Shown here piece after piece: positions 8,655 to 18,101 of a stretch of DNA of 37,365 nucleotides (the first letter of the stretch is position 1; every line of letters starts with the position of its first letter). The position numbers were made by a program, and so were the translations under genes. Source of the stretch: Aquimarina agarilytica ZC1 (GTDB lineage Bacteria; Bacteroidota; Bacteroidia; Flavobacteriales; Flavobacteriaceae); the NCBI RefSeq assembly GCF_000255455.1, contig NZ_JH621247.1, forward strand, positions 1 through 37,365, given 5' to 3'. Below the pieces are notes generated by a model. It had not been told where the DNA came from. It saw nothing but the letters and a program-made list of their open reading frames with translations, and made no database searches.

Positions 8655-8716
8655 ACTTTGTTTATTAAATGATAGATTTGGATTTCTATGTTTTGTGGAA
8701 ACTTAATTTGAAATAA

Positions 8717-10228
8717 CTATTGAACGACCAATTTGGTAACCAGAGTATGTTGGTTTTTATTGATTTTAATTAAATAAATTCCTGAAGTCAATTTACCAAT
8801 GGTTATTTTATTAGATGTGTTTTCTACTTTTTTCTGTAGTACTAAATCTCCTTTTAAATCATAAATATAAAGTTTAGCACCTTTTATGTTTTCGTTTACC
8901 ATTAAATTAAAAATTTCATCTTTTACTGGATTAGGAAAAATACTAAATCTTTTTTCTGTTTCATTTCTAAATTCCGAAATAGAAAGAGAATCTTCAGTAA
9001 GATCAATAGTTGTCTTTTTTATATCTCTATCAGTCATAAAATTACCATCAACCTCTCTAATTATTGCTCTCACCTCATAGTCGTTAGCAATAGGCCAAGT
9101 ATCTTCCGTTTGTATTGTAATAGTAACAGTGCCGATACCAGCATCAACTTTTTTCTTTGCATTTCTAAAAAAAGTACTACCACTAGGATCATAAAGCGCA
9201 ACAACAATATCTGCGCTTGAAGTTGCCTCATAATGTACTTCTACATCAAAACTCTGTCCTTTTATAACATCATCTGGTACATCATCAATAGTAACTATAT
9301 CATTTGTTACTAAATTTTTTGGTGTCAACTCCCAAGTTCTCACCCAATCATAATAAGTTGTGCGTTCTTCTTGTGTACCACCCATGCCTTGTTGCCCATC
9401 ATTGGGCACCGAGTTCCACTTATAAGTTTCTGTTACTAAACGTAAATACATATCAAGATTAAAATCAGCCTTAGGAGTAATTGAATGAACTTCCTGCCCA
9501 TCTAGAAAAAATATTAGTTCTTTTGGACTTTTCCACCAACATCCATAAACATGATAGTTAGCCCATGCTTCTTCATTTATAGGACTTTCAGTACCCCTAG
9601 AACCAGTAGGTGTTTCTGGACATGATGTATTCCTGCTATGAGAATTTGAATTCATATTCTTGTTGTAGTCTTTTTTGTTTGGGTCGGTACTGGTAACCAG
9701 CCCTACTACTTCAACGATATCCAATTCAGTAGTTCGACGATCACACCCAGTAAAATCATCAGGTCTATTTATCAACCAGAATGTTGAAGACATAAAAGTT
9801 TTGTTAGCTTTCATTTTCGCTTCAATGTAATATCCAACACTAGCTTTTCTTTTAGACCAAATATTCCCACATCCATGTGTATACGTTTCACCATCTATAA
9901 CTCTCGGGGAATCTAAAAGATAATTTTCTAATCTTAAATGTTCTGCAGCAACTGTGGCTGATTTTTCTTGAAACAATCCCGGAGGTCTACCAACCCACAA
10001 ATCCGCTCTTGTATTTTCCCATTTTGTAAGATCAAGTTTAGGACTGTCAAATTCATCTGACAAATCATCAATTAATTTCCAACTTTTACTATCAGGACTA
10101 GGATCTTGACCTAAATTAAACGTTGGGTTAGTTGGTTTTGTTTGACCGTGTAAAGATAAAGTAGTTGCTAGGCACCAAAAAACTGATCTTAAATGGCCAC
10201 CTGAGAAAAAAGATTTCACATTAAACAT
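8717..10228 (-). CDS. Secreted GH16 glycoside hydrolase (agarase/porphyranase-like) with beta-sandwich and T9SS tail
   Basis: 503 residues. The N-terminal segment (HLRSVFWCLATTLSLHGQ) looks like a signal peptide. The GH16 domain spans about residues 50-300. The catalytic signature ELDIVE has E168 (nucleophile), D170 and E173 (acid/base). LWVGRPPGLFQ resembles the GRAPGLF segment of beta-agarases, and MSSTFWLINR and WWKSPKELIFFLDG are typical GH16 core strands. A beta-sandwich domain (about 305-400; FDVEVHYEA, YEVRAIIREVDG) follows, then a T9SS type A tail (FSIFPNPVKDEIF, IYDLKGDLVLQ, LTSGIYLIKI). It probably hydrolyses a red-algal galactan outside the cell; agarase versus porphyranase is unresolved. 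It is transcribed divergently from the next GH16 gene and has its own terminator. Confidence 0.85.
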   Translation of the reverse strand: MFNVKSFFSGGHLRSVFWCLATTLSLHGQTKPTNPTFNLGQDPSPDSKSWKLIDDLSDEFDSPKLDLTKWENTRADLWVGRPPGLFQEKSATVAAEHLRLENYLLDSPRVIDGETYTHGCGNIWSKRKASVGYYIEAKMKANKTFMSSTFWLINRPDDFTGCDRRTTELDIVEVVGLVTSTDPNKKDYNKNMNSNSHSRNTSCPETPTGSRGTESPINEEAWANYHVYGCWWKSPKELIFFLDGQEVHSITPKADFNLDMYLRLVTETYKWNSVPNDGQQGMGGTQEERTTYYDWVRTWELTPKNLVTNDIVTIDDVPDDVIKGQSFDVEVHYEATSSADIVVALYDPSGSTFFRNAKKKVDAGIGTVTITIQTEDTWPIANDYEVRAIIREVDGNFMTDRDIKKTTIDLTEDSLSISEFRNETEKRFSIFPNPVKDEIFNLMVNENIKGAKLYIYDLKGDLVLQKKVENTSNKITIGKLTSGIYLIKINKNQHTLVTKLVVQ

Positions 10229-10714
10229 TATTATTTGATTTTGATTAATACGGTGCGAATATAATAGTCAAAGTCAGTGGAATATTATATCCAACTAATA
10301 TCGGTGTGCGAATCCGTTGAAAGGCGTTTTTACGGGTTTAAAAGCAAACTGTTTTTGTTTGTTAGAGAAAGAAGTTCTTAAGTGTCGAAAAAAGAGCTTG
10401 TTCTTGTTTAAAAAGTTAGCATCTGTTCTTACTAGTTCTAGTCTATACTGTAAATATGTGGAATAGCCTCATAGATTAAATTTTGTTAAGTATTTTGAAA
10501 TGATATGCTATTAAATTTTGTGTTGTTTTTGGTATGAAAAATATTTGTTTTATACGTTTTTATTTAAAATCAGCTGGGTTATTTAATCAAAATTCAAATA
10601 CTTTAAAAATATTATGCAACGTATGGTTTTTTTAATTAAAAAAAACCATTTGTGTCAAACTATAACGTTATAGTTTGATCATATTTGCCCATGTAATCAA
10701 ACAACTAATTTTTT
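10229..10714. other. Divergent intergenic region between two GH16 genes
   Basis: 486 bp without a gene. The only clear structure is the perfect palindrome and -7 box at 10655-10687, described separately. Toward the minus-strand gene no convincing -33/-7 pair was found; a weak TATATTCG lies near 10255-10262 (minus). Confidence 0.5.
10655..10687 (+). promoter_or_regulatory. 24-bp perfect palindromic operator abutting a -7 box
   Basis: TCAAACTATAAC (10655-10666) is followed directly by its exact reverse complement GTTATAGTTTGA (10667-10678). A -7-like CATATTTG lies at 10680-10687, and the GH16 start codon is 27 nt further on. The palindrome therefore covers the region where the -33 element would be, as expected for a dimeric repressor or a close-binding activator. 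The regulator is not in this window as far as I can tell. Confidence 0.6.
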
Positions 10715-11866
10715 ATGAGGAATTTTTTAGTATTATCGATTTGTGCCATTTTTTCCAATGTTTATTCTCAATGGGATACGGGGTGGTTTCCTAATCCAGA
10801 TAATTATGTTCCAAAGTATAACGGCAAATCCTGGCAAAGACTGGGCTGGATGTCAGATGGCTTTAACGATGGGTGGTTAAATGAAACCAAGTGGAAACGA
10901 GGTTATTTAAATGAATGGAATGATAAAGGTAGGACGCGTTGGAACTCATGGCCTGATTATGTGAAAGTCAGTAATACCTGGGGGCAAGGTTGTGCCCAAA
11001 TTGGCCATTATTGGAATGACGCGAGTGCGGGAGGATGGGCGAATACTATAAGTTGTGGTATAATTAGCTCTAGAAACACAGTAAAGTACCCAGTCTATTT
11101 AGAATCAAGAATTAGAGTTGCAAATACAGAGTTATCTTCAAATTTTTGGTTATTGGATACAGGAGAAAATAGAAGAGAGATAGACGTGCTTGAATGTTAT
11201 GGGGGGAATTCATGGAATGGAAACAGAGCTACATCTAATTTTCATTTTTTTACTGATAGTGACCGTAAAGACCACTTCAAGAGATCGGATCATTGGAGAG
11301 GCTTTCCTTGGCGAAATAATTTTCATCGATTTGGTGTTCTATGGTTAAACCCATGGGATGTTAGATTTTTTATTGATGGAAAAAGAGAAGGATACAATTT
11401 CTATAGTATAAATCTAAAAACAAAAGATGGCTTACAATTAAATAAAGATTGGTGGAATTATAGCACAGAAATGAAAATTATTTTAGATGTAGAGGAACAC
11501 AAAGGAACAGCCCAAGATCCTATTTGGAAGTATAAGCAAGGTTTATGGAATACAGATCGTAAGATGTTAGTGGATTGGATTGGGGTTTGGAAACCAAATA
11601 CTGGGGGTAAGAAATTAAATACTTCATCAATTAATACTGCAGAGCTTCCAAAAGTATACCCAAACCCTGTAAAACAAGGGCAGGAGTTGGTTTTAAGTAA
11701 TATAGAAAAGGGGCAAAATTTTATTTTTTCTAGTGTAGACGGGAAAATAATATCTTCTTTCAATATCCCGCATGAGGACAAACTATTTTTGAATACTAAA
11801 GATATAAGCCCTGGGTTGTATATACTTCAAGTTGATACGAATGTGATAAAATTAATAGTTAAATAG
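10715..11866 (+). CDS. Secreted GH16 glycoside hydrolase with T9SS tail
   Basis: 383 residues with a signal peptide (MRNFLVLSICAIFSNVYSQ). The GH16 catalytic signature EIDVLE has E155, D157 and E160. Flanking core strands are ELSSNFWLLD before it and FGVLWLNPWDVRFFIDG after it. The sequence is very rich in Trp and Asn, as in marine galactan hydrolases. The tail (about 310-383) is a T9SS type A signal (VYPNPVKQGQEL, FIFSSVDGKIISS, ISPGLYILQV...IKLIVK). There is no additional binding domain. The start ATG 10715 is preceded by ACAACTAATTTTTT, a leader almost shared with the next GH16 gene (ACAACTAATTTT before 12366). The substrate is probably a red-algal sulfated or methylated galactan; the subfamily is not resolved. 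Confidence 0.82.
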   Translation: MRNFLVLSICAIFSNVYSQWDTGWFPNPDNYVPKYNGKSWQRLGWMSDGFNDGWLNETKWKRGYLNEWNDKGRTRWNSWPDYVKVSNTWGQGCAQIGHYWNDASAGGWANTISCGIISSRNTVKYPVYLESRIRVANTELSSNFWLLDTGENRREIDVLECYGGNSWNGNRATSNFHFFTDSDRKDHFKRSDHWRGFPWRNNFHRFGVLWLNPWDVRFFIDGKREGYNFYSINLKTKDGLQLNKDWWNYSTEMKIILDVEEHKGTAQDPIWKYKQGLWNTDRKMLVDWIGVWKPNTGGKKLNTSSINTAELPKVYPNPVKQGQELVLSNIEKGQNFIFSSVDGKIISSFNIPHEDKLFLNTKDISPGLYILQVDTNVIKLIVK

Positions 11867-12365
11867 TTTGAAAAAACATCTATTAAATGATCATTTTCGA
11901 GTAGTTCCATGTTTTTCGTCGTCGAATTAGAGGGTAAGAGGACTCTAACCACTTTCTGATTATTTGCTTCAAATATATTTTATAAAAATATATCAAGAAT
12001 AGTGATGGATTTAAAATATGTTAAACTTGGAGTTTTCGACCTACTATTAAAAGAAAGCACCTTTTGATAAAACACTTGCTTTTAGAACTTATACAATCGA
12101 TGGTAATTTTAGTTAGCATCATAAATATGATTACTACGCTTGATATATTCTATTCTTGAAAGTTCAATATATGACAATACGGCCTATAAGCTAAATCACT
12201 AAGCAATACTAAGTGTAATACAAACCTATCTATCGGGATAATAAATAAAACTATTTATTCGCTAAGCAAATATTATACTTGATTAAACCATGCTTCAGTA
12301 TTTGTTTTAAGATATCCAGATAATCGATATAACAAAAAATATTAATTCTATAAACAACTAATTTT
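11867..12365 (+). other. Intergenic region, no gene recognised
   Basis: 499 bp, AT-rich. No terminator-quality hairpin, conserved ORF or motif shared with the other promoters was found, apart from the ACAACTAATTTT leader just before 12366. Confidence 0.4.
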
Positions 12366-15167
12366 ATGAAAAATTATTTATTATTCATGTTATTTAGCGT
12401 GCAATTATTATTTGCACAAAGTGTAAAGCTTCCTGAGGGTTTTACAAAAGACAGCTCATTATCAGATGATTTTAATTATGGTAGTGATAAAAAGGGAATG
12501 TCGGATAAATGGGATGATTTTAACAGCAGTGGTTGGAAAGGTCCTGGTCCTACGGAATTTAGAAGTGAAAATATTACTTTTAAAGATGGTAAATTAATAA
12601 TTAAGGCTAGTCATTTTGAAGGTGGAGAAAAACATTTTGAAAATGGACGTACATGGACCAGACAAGTTCACACAGGTTATTTAGTAAGTAAAGAAGATAA
12701 TCCTATATCACCACCAGTATATTTTGAAGCAAGTCTAAAGGCGAATGCGATAGGTTTAGCCAGTAATTTTTGGGCAAAAAGAGGAAATATTGATAATAGT
12801 TCCGAAATCGATGTAGTTGAAACGTATTCTGATACTGACAATGGAAGTAACAATTATCATTTTTTTAGAGATAAGAAGGATTATAATGATCAAAGAAGGC
12901 CTCCAGTAGGTAATGATGTAGAGTCTAATTTTAATGTCTACAGTTGCTTTTGGAAAAGTAAAACAGAAGTTATTTTTTATGTTAATGGTAAGCAAACTAG
13001 ACACATTTACCCATGTGCGCCTGATCCAAGAGATAGATTGGTTGATCCTGCTGGAAGGTTTTTTGATGAAAATTTAAGAATTATTTTAGATTGTGAGGTG
13101 CACACATGGAGGATAAAACAAAAAATTGCAAACGCTCTGCCTACCAAAGCAGCCTTAGACAAACTTACAGATGATCAGCAAATGCAAGTTGATTACATGC
13201 ATGTTTATAAACCTGGATCAGGTTATAAAGTTTCAGATCCTTGTGGCAGTGATTCATCAGATTCAACAGACAGTGCAGCTGATGACAAGTCCTTTTCATC
13301 GTTATCTTTTAACCAGTCAACAGAAGGAGCAAATAATAATCCATTAATTCTAAGCGCACCAAATACTGTAGAAAGAAATATTAAAGGTTATCCACTGAAG
13401 GCTTCTTTTTCTCAAGATGGTTATGCCATCTTTCATTTAAAGGATAGAAACAATGGGTGGAAATCATATGGTCACGTAGGTAAACAAGTGACATCTGGGA
13501 AACAATATAATTTTTGGTTGAAGACCAATGAGTATATATCAGGGAACAATCTAGATTTAGTATGGGAGATTAAGGTGAATAATGGAGCTAAAGGTTTTGC
13601 TGTAAAGTCAACCAATGTAAATAATGGTGGCAACAATCAAGATACTTTCTCAAATAATAGTAGTCCAACAATTCAAAACGCCCCCAGTTCTATAGTTAGA
13701 AATATTAAAGGCTACAATTTACAGGCTTATTTTCCACAAGGAGGTTATGCTATATTTCATTTGAAAGACAAAAATAACGGTTGGAAATCATATGGCCAAG
13801 TAGGCAAGCGAGTTACATCGGGATCTACACATAATTTTTGGTTGAAGACAAATCAATATATATCAGGTAATAACCTAGATTTAATATGGGAGGTTAAGGT
13901 TGATAATGGCGCTAAAGGTTTTGCAGTAAAATCAACCAGTTTAAACAGCGGTGGCGGTAACCAAAACACTGTTTCAAACAATAGTAATGCAACAATCCAA
14001 AATGCCCCTAGTTCTATAGTTAGAAATATTAAAGGTTACAATTTACAGGCTTATTTTCCACAGGGAGGTTATGCTATATTCCATTTGAAAGACAAAAATA
14101 ACAGTTGGAAATCATATGGTCAAGTAGGCAAGCGAGTTACATCGGGATCTACACATAATTTTTGGTTGAAGACAAATCAATATATATCAGGTAATAACCT
14201 AGATTTAATATGGGAGGTTAAGGTTGATAATGGCGCTAAAGGTTTTGCAGTAAAATCAACCAGTGTAAACAGCGGTGGCGGTAACCAAAATACTGTATCA
14301 AACAATAATAATCCAACAATTCAAAATGCCCCTAGTTCTATAGTTAGAAATATTAAAGGTTACAATTTACAAGCTTATTTTCCACAGGGAGGTTATGCTA
14401 TATTTCATTTGAAAGATAAAAATAACGGTTGGAAATCATATGGTCAAGTAGGCAAGCGAGTTACATCGGGATCTACACATAATTTTTGGTTGAAGACCAA
14501 TGAATATATATCAGGTAATAATCTAGATTTAATATGGGAGTTAAAGGTTGATAATGGCGTTAAAGGTTTTGCAGTAAAATCAACTGGTGCAAACAGTGGT
14601 GGCGGTAACCAAAATACTGTATCAAACAATAGTAATCCAACAATTCAAAATGCCCCTAGTTCTATAGACAGAAATATTAAAGGTTACAATTTACAGGCTT
14701 ATTTTCCACAGGGAGGTTATGCTATATTTCATTTGAAAGATAAAAATAACGGTTGGAAATCATATGGTCAAGTAGGCAAGCGAGTTACATCGGGATCTAC
14801 ACATAATTTTTGGTTAAAGACCAATGAATATATATCAGGTAATAATCTAGATTTAGTATGGGAGTTAAAAGTTGATAAAGGTGCTAAAGGTTTTTCAGTA
14901 AAATCAGCGTACGTTAATAATGGTAATAAGTCTTTAATTCAAAAACAAAGTGATGATTATATTGTAAAATCAAATAGCATAAAGTTTATTAATTATACTA
15001 ATAATTCCTCTTTCAGAGTTTACAACCTATTAGGTGAGCTGAAGGATGTAGATATGATACATTCTTCTGATTCGGTAATTCTAGATTTTAGTAATATGAA
15101 TCATGGCGTCTATTTGGTCAAAACTTCTAAAGAAAAAGTAATTAAATTTTTAAATAAGCGTAGGTAG
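12366..15167 (+). CDS. Multimodular GH16 glycoside hydrolase with five tandem C-terminal modules and T9SS tail
   Basis: 933 residues. The signal peptide is MKNYLLFMLFSVQLLFAQ. The GH16 domain occupies about residues 20-295. The catalytic signature EIDVVE has E137, D139 and E142, followed by NYHFF, a feature shared with the upstream 383-residue enzyme. After a Ser/Asp linker (DSSDSTDSA) come five modules of 108 residues with phrases NIKGYNLQAYFPQGGYAIFH, NNGWKSYGQVG, HNFWLKTN.YISGNNLDL and WEVKVDNGAKGFAVKS. They are separated by Gly/Asn/Ser-rich linkers. The last four are nearly identical; the first is diverged. The tail (FRVYNLLGELK, MNHGVYLVKT...VIKFLN) is a T9SS type A signal. I do not recognise the module. 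A carbohydrate-binding role is inferred from its position and aromatic content. Confidence 0.83.
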   Translation: MKNYLLFMLFSVQLLFAQSVKLPEGFTKDSSLSDDFNYGSDKKGMSDKWDDFNSSGWKGPGPTEFRSENITFKDGKLIIKASHFEGGEKHFENGRTWTRQVHTGYLVSKEDNPISPPVYFEASLKANAIGLASNFWAKRGNIDNSSEIDVVETYSDTDNGSNNYHFFRDKKDYNDQRRPPVGNDVESNFNVYSCFWKSKTEVIFYVNGKQTRHIYPCAPDPRDRLVDPAGRFFDENLRIILDCEVHTWRIKQKIANALPTKAALDKLTDDQQMQVDYMHVYKPGSGYKVSDPCGSDSSDSTDSAADDKSFSSLSFNQSTEGANNNPLILSAPNTVERNIKGYPLKASFSQDGYAIFHLKDRNNGWKSYGHVGKQVTSGKQYNFWLKTNEYISGNNLDLVWEIKVNNGAKGFAVKSTNVNNGGNNQDTFSNNSSPTIQNAPSSIVRNIKGYNLQAYFPQGGYAIFHLKDKNNGWKSYGQVGKRVTSGSTHNFWLKTNQYISGNNLDLIWEVKVDNGAKGFAVKSTSLNSGGGNQNTVSNNSNATIQNAPSSIVRNIKGYNLQAYFPQGGYAIFHLKDKNNSWKSYGQVGKRVTSGSTHNFWLKTNQYISGNNLDLIWEVKVDNGAKGFAVKSTSVNSGGGNQNTVSNNNNPTIQNAPSSIVRNIKGYNLQAYFPQGGYAIFHLKDKNNGWKSYGQVGKRVTSGSTHNFWLKTNEYISGNNLDLIWELKVDNGVKGFAVKSTGANSGGGNQNTVSNNSNPTIQNAPSSIDRNIKGYNLQAYFPQGGYAIFHLKDKNNGWKSYGQVGKRVTSGSTHNFWLKTNEYISGNNLDLVWELKVDKGAKGFSVKSAYVNNGNKSLIQKQSDDYIVKSNSIKFINYTNNSSFRVYNLLGELKDVDMIHSSDSVILDFSNMNHGVYLVKTSKEKVIKFLNKRR
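13365..14930 (+). repeat. Five in-register 324-bp tandem repeats inside the GH16 gene
   Basis: The same landmark (codons S/T-I/V-x-R before NIKGY) occurs at 13365, 13689, 14013, 14337 and 14661, exactly 324 bp apart each time. Units 2-5 are nearly identical at DNA level; unit 1 is clearly diverged. The exact register implies unequal crossing-over or slippage acting on whole modules, with homogenisation. Confidence 0.95.
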
Positions 15168-15281
15168 TATAATAGCTTATGTGATATGAATGAAAGCGAT
15201 TGGTATTGTATTTTAGGATAAACTGCGTATAGTTATCAGGTTTCTTCTCTTGTAAAGAAACAATAATTAAGTTACTTAAGA

Positions 15282-15301
15282 ATTAATTCAATACCAGATT
15301 T
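15282..15301 (+). repeat. Dispersed repeat fragment (copy C)
   Basis: ATTAATTCAATACCAGATTT here matches ATTAATTCAATATCAGATTT at 27044-27063, with similar flanks (ACTTAA.A before, A-rich after). As at the other copies, a terminator hairpin follows about 40 nt later. Confidence 0.5.
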
Positions 15302-15337
15302 AAAAAAATTGAAGTTTATTGGCTTTGATTTCACCAT

Positions 15338-15367
15338 AACCCCATTGAATATAGTATTCATGGGGTT
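15338..15367 (+). terminator. Terminator of the multimodular GH16 gene
   Basis: AACCCCATTGAAT pairs with ATTCATGGGGTT (one bulged T), followed by T-rich sequence. It lies 170 nt after the stop codon. Confidence 0.6.
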
Positions 15368-15534
15368 TCTTGTCTTTTCTAAATCAGTTTTTTTCATAAG
15401 CATTGGATATTTCAATTTTTTTGACAGATAACTAAATTTACAATGTATGAATTGATAATTGTTTAGTGTATAGTTATGTACTAAGGCATTTTGCTCTAAA
15501 ATAATCTTTAAATAATTGTTTTGGACTATTATCT

Positions 15535-15585
15535 AAAATACCTATTTTGCCCTATTTTTTATAGTATAAAGAGAGCATAGTTTTG
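15535..15585 (+). promoter_or_regulatory. LRR/LamG-type promoter module, copy 1
   Basis: AAAATACCTATTTT, then GCCCTATTTTTT, 17 nt, then the -7 box TAGTTTTG (15578-15585). The distance from CCCTA to TAG is 28 nt, as in the four other copies. Only the first half-site has a substitution (CCT for CCC). The box overlaps a GTG at 15585, which rules that codon out as the gene start. Confidence 0.85.
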
Positions 15586-15608
15586 TGATTAATTTAAAAA
15601 TGAGAGAA

Positions 15609-18077
15609 ATGAAAAAAAACTATGGATTACTAATTATGCTGTTCTTCAGGGTATTCACTTATGGACAAGTTATTCTTAACATACCTGATGTAAATTTTAA
15701 AAATGCATTACTAAATAACGACCCCGTAATTGATACCAATGGTGATGGAGAAATACAAAACGGTGAAGCCTTTGTATTTGGAGGACCTTTGTTTTTGGAT
15801 AACAAAGGGATTGTTGATATGACTGGTATCGAAGCGTTCAATAATGTGAGGATTATTCGTGCATCATCCAATCAAATAGAAACGATAGATCTATCAAAAC
15901 ATACTTCGTTACAGGAATTGTATTTGTCAAACAACAAATTAAGACAATTAGATCTTTCTAAGAATTCGAGACTACTTCGTCTTGAGGTAGCCAGTAATAA
16001 TTTGGTTTCCTTAGATCTTAGCTCAAATGCAAATATGAGAAATGTAAATGTAAGCAGTAATACAATAAAAATTCTCGATTTTTCGAATAGTCCCTTTATG
16101 GAGCGATTTATAGCCAATGGAAATGATTTAAGGTTCATAAACGCGCAGAATGGAAGTAATACAGGGTTGACAGACTTTGTGGTTAGCAATAATCCAAATT
16201 TAAGCTGTATTATGATCGACAACGTTGTTAGTTTTATTGTTCCTCTTACTTGGGAAAAAGATGCTACTGCAAGCTACAGCGAGAATTGTGTTGCACCTAT
16301 TGTCAATATTCCAGATGCTGCATTTAAAGGGATTTTATTAAACCATAGTCCAGCTATCGATACCAATAGCGATGGAGAAATACAAATTTCGGAAGCGGAA
16401 GCGGTGTCCAATATAAATACCTCTCGTAATGGAGATATAGAAGATTTAACAGGGATCGAGTATTTTGTGAATTTACGAACATTAGATTGTAGAGCTAGTG
16501 CGCTAAAAACATTAGATGTAAGTAAAAATGTAAATTTAACAACACTATATTGTTCGTCTGGTGAAATTACTAGTTTAAATATTTCTAAAAATACAGAATT
16601 AGAGGATTTAAGGTGTGGGGATAATTTTATAAAATCATTAAATATTTCAAAAAACCCGAAGTTAGAGATTTTATTAGCTGATAAAAATGATATGGAAACG
16701 TTTTTTGTTTCAGATATCGAAAATACGGTTTTACATACACTACACGTGCAGGAGAACAAGTTGAGGATTCTGAATGAAGCTAAATTTCCAGCCTTGGTAA
16801 GTTTTAGATGTGAGCAGAATCTAATTACCAGTTTAGATATTTCAAATAACCCTAACATTAGGACTTTTTACGCCTTTAGTAATGCGCTAACCTCATTAAA
16901 TCTAAAAAACGGGGCCAATACCCTTTTTAGTCCTCTACTAACAAATAATCCAGATTTATACTGTATTAAGGTAGATGATGTCGATTATAGTAATACGAAC
17001 TGGAATGGCCTATCGAATAAAGATGATCAAGCGGTATATAATGAAACTTGTAGTACTAGGGGTATACTTATACCAGATGACAATTTTAAAGAGGCATTAC
17101 TAAATTACATCCCAGTAATAGACATCAATCAAGATGGACAAATACAGTCTTTCGAGGCTACAGCTTTTACGGGTACGATGAATGTAGTAAATAAAGATAT
17201 AGCTGATTTGACAGGGATAGAGCATTTTACGAATATCACAAACTTATTTTGTAACAATAATAGTCTAACGGCTTTAGACGTATCTCAAAACACAAAGTTA
17301 ACTACCTTACATTGTGGTTTTAATGACCTTTCTGCTTTAGACATTAGTAAAAATACAGAGTTAATAGATTTGTTTTTCAGCTTCAATAAGATCAAAACAA
17401 TAAATATTGCTTCGAATACAAAATTACAAACACTAATAGGCTTTAATGCTGAGTTGGAAACCCTTGTAAGTGCTAGAGATAATTATCCAAGTTTAACACG
17501 ATTGTTTTTAGCCAATAATAAGTTATCAACTTTAATTACAAGCCCGTTTTCGAATTTACAGATATTAACCTGTCAGGACAATGAGATAAGTGCTCTAGAT
17601 TTTTCTCTTAACACAAAAATTACTGAAATTTTAGTACAAAATAATCAATTGACAAGTGTCGATCTTAAAAATGGGAATAATGGCATATTCAAGTCCCTAG
17701 ATAGTGATTTTTCAGGGAATTCAGATTTAGAGTGTATCCAAGTAGATGACTTAGACTTTAGTAATAACCGTTGGATAGGCTTGAAAAGAGATTCAGGAGT
17801 TCAGTTTAGCGAAGATTGTGGTGCGAATTTAAGTGTGAATGAATTCGAATTAACAGCAAACACCAATATCTTTCCTGTGCCAGTAATTGATCGTTTAACA
17901 ATAAACAGCATATACGATATCGTAGCTGTAGAGGTGTTAAACTTGGCGGGGAACACGGTATTATTATCAAATGAAAATACAGAGAGTATCGATATGCAAG
18001 ACCTTCCATCAGGCTTATATCTTTTAAAGATTACCTACAATGAAGGAGTGGTGTATAAAAAGATAATTAAAAACTAA
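15609..18077 (+). CDS. Secreted leucine-rich-repeat protein, three-unit form, T9SS tail
   Basis: ATG 15609 is chosen because it is 23 nt after the -7 box, matching its paralogues, and gives MKKNYGLLIMLFFRVFTYGQ as signal peptide. The 822-residue protein has three units of ~250 residues. Each opens with IPD..FK.ALLN..P.ID.N.DGEIQ, an EF-hand-like acidic loop (D.N.DG.IQ) plus helix. LRRs of the type LxxLDLSxNxxLxxLxxxxN follow, and each unit closes with NPDLxCI.VDD...W.........C, two cysteines that could form a capping disulfide. The tail (NIFPVPVIDRLTINS, VEVLNLAGNTVLLSN, LPSGLYLLKIT...VVYKKIIKN) is a T9SS type A signal. The role is unknown; surface protein or glycan binding is typical for such LRRs. 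Confidence 0.85.
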   Translation: MKKNYGLLIMLFFRVFTYGQVILNIPDVNFKNALLNNDPVIDTNGDGEIQNGEAFVFGGPLFLDNKGIVDMTGIEAFNNVRIIRASSNQIETIDLSKHTSLQELYLSNNKLRQLDLSKNSRLLRLEVASNNLVSLDLSSNANMRNVNVSSNTIKILDFSNSPFMERFIANGNDLRFINAQNGSNTGLTDFVVSNNPNLSCIMIDNVVSFIVPLTWEKDATASYSENCVAPIVNIPDAAFKGILLNHSPAIDTNSDGEIQISEAEAVSNINTSRNGDIEDLTGIEYFVNLRTLDCRASALKTLDVSKNVNLTTLYCSSGEITSLNISKNTELEDLRCGDNFIKSLNISKNPKLEILLADKNDMETFFVSDIENTVLHTLHVQENKLRILNEAKFPALVSFRCEQNLITSLDISNNPNIRTFYAFSNALTSLNLKNGANTLFSPLLTNNPDLYCIKVDDVDYSNTNWNGLSNKDDQAVYNETCSTRGILIPDDNFKEALLNYIPVIDINQDGQIQSFEATAFTGTMNVVNKDIADLTGIEHFTNITNLFCNNNSLTALDVSQNTKLTTLHCGFNDLSALDISKNTELIDLFFSFNKIKTINIASNTKLQTLIGFNAELETLVSARDNYPSLTRLFLANNKLSTLITSPFSNLQILTCQDNEISALDFSLNTKITEILVQNNQLTSVDLKNGNNGIFKSLDSDFSGNSDLECIQVDDLDFSNNRWIGLKRDSGVQFSEDCGANLSVNEFELTANTNIFPVPVIDRLTINSIYDIVAVEVLNLAGNTVLLSNENTESIDMQDLPSGLYLLKITYNEGVVYKKIIKN

Positions 18078-18101
18078 GAAGATAATCTTATCTAATCATT
18101 G

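Noticed and set aside
13365..14930. Assembly collapse or artefact in the 324-bp repeats
   Set aside because: Each unit has distinguishing substitutions and the frame stays open through all five, so the units are real, though the copy number could still be mis-assembled.
15585..15608. GTG start at 15585 (or ATG 15600) for the three-unit LRR gene
   Set aside because: GTG 15585 overlaps the -7 box TAGTTTTG. ATG 15609 gives the same leader length and signal-peptide start as the paralogues.
16274..16858. 194-codon open frame on the minus strand inside the LRR gene
   Set aside because: It is the antisense shadow of LRR codons. Similar shadows appear inside every LRR paralogue, and it has no promoter or family resemblance.
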